A stretch of 7,931 nt of DNA from Pseudomonadota bacterium. Its GTDB lineage: Bacteria > BMS3Abin14. Below, one piece after another: positions 1-4,314 of this stretch (positions are counted from its first letter, which is position 1; each line of letters opens with the position of its first letter). The notes under the pieces were generated by a model. That model ran no database searches. It was not told where the DNA came from and saw nothing but the letters and a program-made list of their open reading frames with translations. Location: contig DAOVVW010000027.1 in the NCBI GenBank assembly GCA_030636965.1, positions 1 through 7,931 of the forward strand, given 5' to 3'. The position numbers and the translations under genes were made by a program.

Positions 1-34
1 GGGGGAGTCGTTTTATCCGATAAAATTCTTCCAT
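1..34 (-). CDS. Class I/II aminotransferase, first 11 codons only
   Basis: An ATG at 34-32 opens a frame reading MEEFYRIKRLP and runs off the left edge. A strong Shine-Dalgarno (GAGGAG, 42-47) sits 7 nt upstream, which supports real initiation. From memory, this N-terminus closely resembles the PLP-dependent class I aminotransferases (alanine or LL-diaminopimelate aminotransferase-like) of Desulfobacterota, which begin MEEF-RIKRLPPYVF and often precede homoserine dehydrogenase. The family transfers amino groups between amino acids and 2-oxoacids in the cytoplasm using pyridoxal phosphate. Only 11 residues are visible, so family assignment rests on N-terminal resemblance and gene order; substrate cannot be inferred. 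It is separated from tsaE by 341 nt of repeats and probably has its own promoter. Confidence 0.6.
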   Translation of the reverse strand, partial: MEEFYRIKRLP

Positions 35-41
35 TGTCTTT

Positions 42-47
42 CTCCTC
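42..47 (-). promoter_or_regulatory. Ribosome binding site of the partial aminotransferase
   Basis: Minus-strand GAGGAG with a 7-nt spacer to the ATG at 34-32. Its near-ideal match and spacing are the main evidence that the 11-codon fragment at the window edge is a real gene start. Confidence 0.65.
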
Positions 48-86
48 GATTGAGGGCTATCGCGTTAAGTCCTAAATCGTGACGCG

Positions 87-121
87 TGATTAGTGATTGG
101 TAATTGGTGATTAGTGAAACC
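87..121 (+). repeat. Degenerate heptamer array, five units, consensus close to TGATTRG
   Basis: Five consecutive 7-mers in exact register on the plus strand: TGATTAG, TGATTGG, TAATTGG, TGATTAG and a degenerate last unit TGAAACC. The period is read directly. Function is unknown. A second heptamer array with a related core (RATTNG) lies on the opposite strand at 314-348. Confidence 0.75.
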
Positions 122-186
122 CAATACAGGCACTGGGCCGGAGGCGCTTGGTTATGGGCTAACAAACAGCACCACAACCTTACTCT

Positions 187-254
187 TCCTCTCCCCTGGT
201 GGGACAGGAAGCCTGCCGTTGTTGAAAAACATTGAACGGCAGGCGAGGAGAGGA
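187..254. repeat. Nested inverted-repeat (stem-loop) element
   Basis: The inner stem is a perfect 10-bp inverted repeat, GCCTGCCGTT (211-220) against AACGGCAGGC (235-244), with a 14-nt loop. An outer 8-bp inverted repeat, TCCTCTCC (187-194) against GGAGAGGA (247-254), encloses it. The left outer arm can alternatively fold locally: 188-195 pairs with 201-208 with one mismatch around a CTGGT loop. It resembles dispersed REP or MITE-like intergenic elements. There is no U-run after the stem, so a terminator role is not supported. Confidence 0.7.
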
Positions 255-280
255 GGATATCCTACCACCCTCCCCTTTGT

Positions 281-301
281 CCCCTCCCATCAAGGGAGGG
301 G
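281..301. repeat. GC-rich perfect hairpin CCCCTCCC / GGGAGGGG
   Basis: A perfect 8-bp inverted repeat (281-288 and 294-301) around the 5-nt loop ATCAA. Additional C-rich tracts lie immediately to the left (267-275). From general familiarity, similar CCCCTCCC hairpins recur between genes in many environmental bacterial genomes; I cannot verify copy number here. Confidence 0.7.
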
Positions 302-313
302 TGAAGAATAAAT

Positions 314-348
314 CTAATCTCCATTTTCCAATCTCGAATTTCGAATTT
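314..348 (-). repeat. Degenerate heptamer array on the minus strand, five units, core RATTNG
   Basis: Read on the minus strand from 348 to 314 the units are AAATTCG, AAATTCG, AGATTGG, AAAATGG and AGATTAG, in unbroken 7-nt register. It lies 27 nt downstream of the tsaE stop codon. The shared RATTNG core and opposite orientation make it a counterpart of the array at 87-121. Confidence 0.7.
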
Positions 349-375
349 AATAAGGAAGAACAAATATCACCGACT

Positions 376-897
376 TCACCGAGTGTCAATATCTTCAGAG
401 ATTGACGTGTCTATCGGTTTGCCGAAGGCCGCAAGAGATATACTGACAAGTTCCGCGTACTTTCTACCACGGGGCTTGAAAACAACACCCCTACCCTCGT
501 TATCGTAATCCATACTAACGAGAAGGTGCTGGGTCGAAAGCGCCGACGGCTCCCTGTCGACCCATTCGATCACCAGGACCGAATCAGGACCCATAGTTTC
601 CCGGTAACCGGTTGACTCCAGGTCATTTGTACCTGAAATCCGGTACAGGTCCAGGTGATACAGATCTCTATCCAGGCAGGGGTATTTCTGAAGAATAGTG
701 AATGTGGGACTGGTGACGACATAGCCATCCTGGATGGACATTCCGTTTGCTATGCCTCGAACAAGGGTTGTTTTCCCGGCTCCCATGGGGCCTTCCAACC
801 CAATAACAGCTCCACCGAAGAGATTCCGGCCAAGCTTTCCTCCCAGAGACAACATCTCCTCCGGAGTTGAAACTTTTATGGATTCAGGATCAACCAT
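376..897 (-). CDS. tsaE: tRNA threonylcarbamoyladenosine biosynthesis ATPase TsaE
   Basis: This 173-residue P-loop ATPase of the TsaE (YjeE) family works in the cytoplasm with TsaB, TsaC and TsaD to install t6A37 on ANN-decoding tRNAs. Visible motifs are the Walker A loop GPMGAGKT (36-43), a switch-like VTSPTFTILQ (61-70), HLDLYR (81-86) and VIEWVDRE (109-116), where many relatives have IEWPE. Length is normal with a modest C-terminal tail. The ATG at 897 overlaps the upstream CBS gene by 8 nt. An AGGGG lies only 1 nt before it, an unusually tight spacing, so initiation may depend on coupling to the preceding gene. The next ATG (855) has a GGAGGAG directly abutting it and would remove the start of the conserved N-terminal strand, so 897 is preferred. 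It is the last gene of the pdxJ operon. Confidence 0.93.
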   Translation of the reverse strand: MVDPESIKVSTPEEMLSLGGKLGRNLFGGAVIGLEGPMGAGKTTLVRGIANGMSIQDGYVVTSPTFTILQKYPCLDRDLYHLDLYRISGTNDLESTGYRETMGPDSVLVIEWVDREPSALSTQHLLVSMDYDNEGRGVVFKPRGRKYAELVSISLAAFGKPIDTSISEDIDTR

Positions 898-1351
898 TCC
901 CCTGTCGAGCCAGAGCCTTGATTATCTCCCTTCTACCAACAACACCGGACACCCTGTTATCTTCCATAACAGGAAGGAAATGCACGCCGCTCTCAGTCAT
1001 AGCGCTTGCAATGTCAGGTAAAAGGGTATCGGGGCTTATGGTTACAGGATCTTTTGAATAAATGTCCTTGACCTTACTTGCAAGCATCTTCTGAAGTCCA
1101 TCCTTGAAATGTTCGGTGCTCTCCAGATAGATAACTGAATCGAACAGAGATACCACGGTGGGGAGATGGAGGTTCTTCTCTTTTGCGATCAGGTCACCTT
1201 CCGTTACCACACCAAGTAGCCTGCCTTTTTTATCAACGACAACGGCTCCGGTGTTGTGGTCCCTTGCGAAAAGCCGTGCAAGCTCATCTACCCCCATGTC
1301 GGGGGTTACCGTCAGGAAAGTTTTTTTCATCATTTTTGATGCAATCAGCAT
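890..1351 (-). CDS. CBS-domain pair protein, probable adenine nucleotide sensor
   Basis: A 153-residue soluble protein made of two CBS repeats (about 5-59 and 93-147) and little else. Each ends in the expected pattern, GRLLGVVTEGDLI (43-55) and NRVSGVVGRREII (132-144). The linker (60-92) contains LPTVVSLFDSVIYLES, a segment I associate with the CBS protein found at this position in Desulfobacterota. CBS pairs usually bind AMP, ATP, SAM or similar ligands in the cleft between repeats; with no enzymatic domain fused, this one is likely a free-standing sensor acting on a partner protein. The ATG at 1351 has GGAG 5 nt upstream and overlaps nnr by 7 nt; the downstream ATGs at 1333 and 1330 are less well supported. 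The specific partner is not apparent. Confidence 0.85.
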   Translation of the reverse strand: MLIASKMMKKTFLTVTPDMGVDELARLFARDHNTGAVVVDKKGRLLGVVTEGDLIAKEKNLHLPTVVSLFDSVIYLESTEHFKDGLQKMLASKVKDIYSKDPVTISPDTLLPDIASAMTESGVHFLPVMEDNRVSGVVGRREIIKALARQGNG

Positions 1352-2904
1352 AGCGTCTCCGTCAATATGTTTTTTAAAGTCGGTCCAATATCTTCAAGCA
1401 GATCACTTGCAGTAACAGAATGTTCTGTCATACGATCGGCGGCATGATCTCCTGCCGCGCCGTGCAGATAGACTGAGGCAAGGGAACTTGCAACTGGATC
1501 AAGACCCCTGGCTAACAGGGCTCCGATCATGCCGGTAAGTACATCTCCGGACCCGGCGGTGGCCATTCCAGGATTTCCCGTCATGTTTATGTAATATGAC
1601 CCATCGGGCTGTGTAACAATCGTCCTGGAGCCTTTCAGGACAACTACTGCACCGGATTTTTTTGCGCATTTTAGCGCCGCACCAACTCTGTCCGCCTGAA
1701 CCTGTGCTGTGCTCACACCAAGAAGACGTCCCATCTCTCCTGGATGGGGTGTGAGAATAGTATGACCGCCTCTTGCCTGGATCAACTTCAGTTCTCCATC
1801 CAGGGCGTTCAGGGCATCTGCATCAATAACTACCGGTAAATCAGTTGAGGCCAGCACATCCAGCACCAGGCGGGATGTTTCCTCATGAACTGTCAAACCC
1901 GGCCCAATGGCCAACGCGTCCATGTCATCAAGGAGGCTCATAATTGCCTGCAATCCGGCATGTGAGATCGTTCCTTCAAGAGTTTCCGGAAGTGGCTCAG
2001 TCATGACCTCAAGTGCTGCCGCATCGGCTGCCGTGACGGCGGAGGAAGGCAGTGCAAGTGTGACAAGACCAGTGCCTGACCTTAATGCGCCATTTGAGGT
2101 AAGGATACCGGCACCTGCTCTGCCCGTTGACCCTGCCACTACGAGTAGATGACCGTAAGTGCCTTTGTGGGTGTCGGGCCACCTCTCGGTAAAGGCCTCA
2201 CAGACATCCACCGGCTCCACGGTGGAACCTTCTATTGTCAGCCCATCAGTGGCTGCTTCGGGTATCCCTATATCCCCGACCACAACCTCCCCGGCGTAAG
2301 ATGCGCCCGGAAAGAGGACCAGTCCGAGCTTTGGATAAGCAAGGGATACAGTAACATCCGCTGTCACCGCCGTTCCCATGGGAAGACCAGTTAGACCATT
2401 CAGACCTGATGGAATGTCTACAGAAAAAACGGTTCCTGCAGCTGAACTGATTATTTCCATAAGATCCGCATATATTCCTGCAACATCCCGCTCCATACCG
2501 GTTCCGAAGAGGGCATCCACCACGATTTCGGATTCGGAGATCCTTTTCCTGAGTGTTTCAAGATTGCCGCTTTTCGGGACTGTAATGACCGGCAGGTTCA
2601 GCTTGCTGATAGTTTTTAACTGCACCTTTGCATCTTTCTTGTACGAACTTCTGGGTTCTGAGAGGAACGTAACAACTTCATGGCCCCGGTCTGAAAGGTG
2701 CCTTGATATTACCATTCCGTCGCCACCGTTATTGCCTGGTCCACAGATAACGGTAACTTTGAGGATACCATCGGGGAAGCGCTGCTCAATTTCATCTGCA
2801 ACACAAACACCGGCGCTTTCCATGAGCACCAGGGACGGTATCCCAAGATCTTCGATTGCCCGGTTGTCTATTTTCCGCATCAGTTGCGGTGTGACCAACC
2901 TCAA
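1345..2904 (-). CDS. nnr: Bifunctional NAD(P)HX epimerase / ADP-dependent NAD(P)HX dehydratase
   Basis: This enzyme repairs hydrated NADH and NADPH (NAD(P)HX): the N-terminal YjeF domain interconverts the R and S epimers and the C-terminal ribokinase-like domain dehydrates S-NAD(P)HX at the expense of ADP. Numbered from the chosen start (519 residues), the N-domain shows CGPGNNGGDG (54-63), DALFGTG (130-136) and SVDIPSGLNG (161-170). The C-domain shows KGTYGHLLVVAGS (247-259), AIGPG (332-336), LTPHPGE (384-390), VLKG (422-425) and NPGMATAGSGDVLTG (444-458), whose Asp454 is the expected catalytic base. The frame extends to a TTG at 2925 inside acpS, but TTG at 2904 follows a GGAG with a 7-nt spacer, begins 1 nt after the acpS stop and gives the family-typical N-terminus MRLVTPQLMRKID, so it is preferred. 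Both domains appear intact. Confidence 0.95.
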   Translation of the reverse strand: MRLVTPQLMRKIDNRAIEDLGIPSLVLMESAGVCVADEIEQRFPDGILKVTVICGPGNNGGDGMVISRHLSDRGHEVVTFLSEPRSSYKKDAKVQLKTISKLNLPVITVPKSGNLETLRKRISESEIVVDALFGTGMERDVAGIYADLMEIISSAAGTVFSVDIPSGLNGLTGLPMGTAVTADVTVSLAYPKLGLVLFPGASYAGEVVVGDIGIPEAATDGLTIEGSTVEPVDVCEAFTERWPDTHKGTYGHLLVVAGSTGRAGAGILTSNGALRSGTGLVTLALPSSAVTAADAAALEVMTEPLPETLEGTISHAGLQAIMSLLDDMDALAIGPGLTVHEETSRLVLDVLASTDLPVVIDADALNALDGELKLIQARGGHTILTPHPGEMGRLLGVSTAQVQADRVGAALKCAKKSGAVVVLKGSRTIVTQPDGSYYINMTGNPGMATAGSGDVLTGMIGALLARGLDPVASSLASVYLHGAAGDHAADRMTEHSVTASDLLEDIGPTLKNILTETLC

Positions 2905-2905
2905 G

Positions 2906-3283
2906 CTATTTCTCCAGGATAACAACGGCTATGGCACACTCATCTGTATGAGTGAGACTAAGGTGTATCGATTCGACGGCCATTGAACCAGCTATCTCCT
3001 TTGCCTTGCCCGAAAGATCAATGGATGGCTTCCCCGATTCCGAGTTCACAACAGCAACATCAGTCCATTTCATCCCTTCAGAAAGGCCTTTTCCCAGGGC
3101 CTTGAAGAAAGCCTCTTTTGCTGAAAAACGCGCAGCCAGATGCAGGTGAGCGCTTCCTTTTGACTTTGAGTATTCAAGTTCTTCTTCTGTAAATACCCGG
3201 TCTTCGACCTTTTTCGCCCATTTGAGCAGAATGTCTTTCATTCTCCCGGTCTGTACATGATCGATGCCAACTCCTACTATCAT
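2906..3283 (-). CDS. acpS: Holo-[acyl-carrier-protein] synthase
   Basis: This 125-residue phosphopantetheinyl transferase of the AcpS family moves 4'-phosphopantetheine from coenzyme A onto the serine of apo-ACP, activating it for fatty acid synthesis. The family signatures are present: GVGIDHVQTGR (4-14) with the Mg-binding Asp8, and ARFSAKEAFFKALGKG (51-66) with Glu57. The C-terminal SLTHTDECAIAVVI (109-122) is the typical final strand pair. Length is standard for the trimeric bacterial enzyme. The ATG at 3283 overlaps the pdxJ stop by 4 nt (ATGA), with GAGGGGG just upstream. Position 9-10 reads HV where many relatives have IV or LV, a minor difference. The pdxJ-acpS pairing is widely conserved in Proteobacteria. 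Confidence 0.96.
   Translation of the reverse strand: MIVGVGIDHVQTGRMKDILLKWAKKVEDRVFTEEELEYSKSKGSAHLHLAARFSAKEAFFKALGKGLSEGMKWTDVAVVNSESGKPSIDLSGKAKEIAGSMAVESIHLSLTHTDECAIAVVILEK
2912..2915 (-). promoter_or_regulatory. Shine-Dalgarno that fixes the nnr TTG start
   Basis: Minus-strand GGAG lies in the last codons of acpS, 7 nt before the TTG at 2904-2902. The upstream TTG at 2925 has no comparable site at proper spacing. This is the main reason for shortening nnr by 7 codons. Confidence 0.65.
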
Positions 3284-4002
3284 AGCACCCCCTCGATCGC
3301 CTTTTTCATCTCTCTCACCGCCGCTTCCATCCCTGTAAACACTGCTCTGGAAACGATGCTGTGACCGATATTGAGCTCTACTATCTCGGCTATTTCAGCT
3401 ATCCTTCTGGCATTTCTGTAGTTCAAACCATGCCCGGCAACAACTTCAAATTTCAACTTGCTGGCTACTTTGGCTGTATTGATTATCCTCTGGTATTCCT
3501 CATCCTGTTCCTGATCAGTTTTTGCATCCGCATACTTGCCGGTGTGTATCTCCACAGCATCCGCGCCAACCCTGTGGCTGGACTTTATCTGGTCAACGTC
3601 AGGATCAACGAAAAGACTTACCCAAATCTCAGCGTCCTGCATTAGTCCTGTTATTTTTTTCAGGTACTCGAGATTCATGCCCACTTCCAAACCGCCTTCA
3701 GTAGTCAATTCCTCTCTTCGCTCGGGCACCAGGGTCACTGTGTCCGGTTTCACCTCCAACGCGATCTTAACCATCTCCTGGGTGGCCGCCATCTCCAGGT
3801 TGAGTTTCGTCTTTACTGTCTGGCGAAGGATATTGAGATCCCTGTCCTGGATATGCCTTCTGTCCTCACGAAGATGGACTATAATGCTGTCCGCACCTCC
3901 CATTTCCGCCATAACAGCTGCCTCAACGGGGTCGGGTTCATTAACCAGTCTCGCCTGTCTCACACTGGCTACATGGTCAACATTTACTCCCAGTCTGGTC
4001 AT
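3280..4002 (-). CDS. pdxJ: Pyridoxine 5'-phosphate synthase
   Basis: PdxJ condenses 1-deoxy-D-xylulose 5-phosphate with 3-amino-2-oxopropyl phosphate to pyridoxine 5'-phosphate, the ring-closing step of the DXP-dependent vitamin B6 pathway; it is a cytoplasmic TIM barrel. At 240 residues it has normal length. Visible motifs are VNVDHVA (6-12), IVHLREDRRHIQDRD (41-55), LNLEMA (67-72), VTLVPERREELTTEGG (89-104), EIHTG (151-155), AGHGLNY (189-195) and ELNIGHSIVSRA (209-220). His43, Glu70 and His191 align with the catalytic residues His45, Glu72 and His193 of the E. coli enzyme. The ATG at 4002 is preceded by AAGGGAG (4008-4014) at good spacing. It opens the five-gene operon, directly downstream of the stem-loops in the 4003-4314 gap. 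Confidence 0.97.
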   Translation of the reverse strand: MTRLGVNVDHVASVRQARLVNEPDPVEAAVMAEMGGADSIIVHLREDRRHIQDRDLNILRQTVKTKLNLEMAATQEMVKIALEVKPDTVTLVPERREELTTEGGLEVGMNLEYLKKITGLMQDAEIWVSLFVDPDVDQIKSSHRVGADAVEIHTGKYADAKTDQEQDEEYQRIINTAKVASKLKFEVVAGHGLNYRNARRIAEIAEIVELNIGHSIVSRAVFTGMEAAVREMKKAIEGVL

Positions 4003-4007
4003 ATCCG

Positions 4008-4014
4008 CTCCCTT
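4008..4014 (-). promoter_or_regulatory. pdxJ ribosome binding site
   Basis: Minus-strand AAGGGAG, 5 nt before the ATG at 4002. It lies about 16 nt from the foot of the GTAAAAAG stem-loop (4030-4056), so folding of the leader could affect access to it. Confidence 0.6.
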
Positions 4015-4029
4015 CGATTGTTATTTGTC

Positions 4030-4056
4030 GTAAAAAGTCCGTGAGCGGCTTTTTAC
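4030..4056. repeat. GTAAAAAG stem-loop repeat, copy 1
   Basis: A perfect inverted repeat GTAAAAAG (4030-4037) / CTTTTTAC (4049-4056) joined by TCC, the 6-nt core GTGAGC, and GG. Apart from the 6-nt core it is identical to the element at 5773-5799. On its left flank it extends to TTGTCGTAAAAAG (4025-4037), a 13-mer also found, inverted, at copy 2. Confidence 0.8.
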
Positions 4057-4061
4057 TCCAC

Positions 4062-4091
4062 GGAAAGCAAAAAGCGCGGTTTTTGTTTTCC
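4062..4091. repeat. 12-bp stem-loop
   Basis: Arms 4062-4073 and 4080-4091 pair over 12 positions around a 6-nt loop. On the plus strand one pair is G-U (4067 with 4086), which becomes a C-A mismatch on the minus strand that would be transcribed with the operon. No other copy is seen in the window. Confidence 0.6.
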
Positions 4092-4094
4092 TCA

Positions 4095-4129
4095 CGAATC
4101 CATGAATTACGGACCAGATCATGGATTCG
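4095..4129. repeat. 11-bp perfect inverted repeat
   Basis: CGAATCCATGA (4095-4105) and TCATGGATTCG (4119-4129) are perfect reverse complements around a 13-nt loop. The right arm runs straight into the first GGGCGCC direct repeat. Confidence 0.7.
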
Positions 4130-4200
4130 GGCGCCCACACTCGGGCGCGATGATAATATGCAAGTCATCGATCTGGGCGCCTATCAACGGGCGCGTTGAT
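4129..4200. repeat. Two 26-bp direct repeats spaced 46 bp (GGGCGCC-N6-CGGGCGCG-N-TGAT)
   Basis: Copies at 4129-4154 and 4175-4200 share GGGCGCC, six variable bases, CGGGCGCG, one variable base and TGAT. In copy 2 the variable bases make a local hairpin (ATCAAC 4183-4188 / GTTGAT 4195-4200). Between the copies, CGATGA (4148-4153) pairs with TCATCG (4165-4170). The regular 46-bp spacing suggests an ancient duplication or a compound element. Confidence 0.65.
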
Positions 4201-4230
4201 GACCTATTACAAAGTAATCAACCTTCATGA

Positions 4231-4311
4231 ACCGTTTCATCTCTACTTCGACACCTCGGCACATCGATACTTCTTAACCCGTAACACTCCGATACGCCGT
4301 TACTCCGATAC
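4231..4311 (-). repeat. Degenerate 8-bp-period array downstream of glmM
   Basis: Read on the minus strand, starting 4 nt after the glmM stop, the units are GTATCGGA, GTAACGGC, GTATCGGA, GTGTTACGG (9 nt), GTTAAGAA, GTATCGAT, GTGCCGAG, GTGTCGAA, GTAGAGAT and GAAACGGT. The period of 8 holds with one single-base insertion; consensus is about GTATCGRA. The plus strand shows the same as an ACTCCGATACG direct repeat at 4286-4296 and 4302-4312. Function unknown. Confidence 0.7.
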
Positions 4312-4314
4312 GTA

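Larger units (their letters stand above)
35..375. other. Repeat-rich intergenic region between tsaE and the aminotransferase
   Basis: This 341-nt gap holds no convincing gene. From left to right it contains the aminotransferase leader, a 7-bp-period array (87-121), a nested stem-loop element (187-254), a 10-bp perfect palindrome AGGATATCCT (254-263), a GC-rich hairpin (281-301) and a second 7-bp-period array on the opposite strand (314-348). A plus-strand open frame at 114-311 spans these repeats but looks like repeat sequence read through. No hairpin here is followed by a clear U-tract in the minus direction, so I do not call a classical terminator for tsaE. Confidence 0.7.
4003..4314. other. 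Structured, repeat-filled gap between glmM and pdxJ
   Basis: This 312-nt gap holds no credible gene and is filled with repeats. In transcription order they are an 8-bp-period array (4311-4231), a small ATTAC-AAA-GTAAT hairpin (4206-4218), two GGGCGCC/CGGGCGCG direct repeats (4175-4200 and 4129-4154) with intervening hairpins, an 11-bp inverted repeat (4095-4129), a 12-bp stem-loop (4062-4091) and the GTAAAAAG stem-loop (4030-4056). Its length suggests that glmM transcription ends here and that the pdxJ operon has its own promoter, but I cannot identify a convincing -35/-10 pair or a stem followed by a U-tract. Confidence 0.7.

Noticed and set aside
114..311. Plus-strand open frame of 65 codons in the repeat-rich gap
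   Set aside because: It is read straight through the heptamer array, nested stem-loop and GC hairpin, lacks a clear ribosome site and has no recognisable domain. Repeat-derived spurious frame.
35..375. CRISPR array suggested by short-period repeats
   Set aside because: Units are 7-8 bp, degenerate and contiguous, with no 25-40 bp repeat-spacer structure and no cas gene.
2378..2986. 202-codon plus-strand open frame opposite nnr and acpS
   Set aside because: It lies antisense to well-supported nnr and acpS codons, has no recognisable motif, and its composition is what the complement of a coding frame gives.
3536..4033. 165-codon plus-strand open frame opposite pdxJ
   Set aside because: Fully antisense to the conserved PdxJ motifs and without any family resemblance of its own.
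4030..4091. Rho-independent terminator after glmM
   Set aside because: The stems exist, but they are A/T-rich and not followed by a U-tract in the minus direction, and they sit about 220-285 nt past the stop, close to pdxJ.
3977..4168. 63-codon minus-strand frame upstream of and overlapping pdxJ
   Set aside because: It runs through the stem-loops and into the conserved pdxJ start region in another frame; no domain or ribosome site seen.
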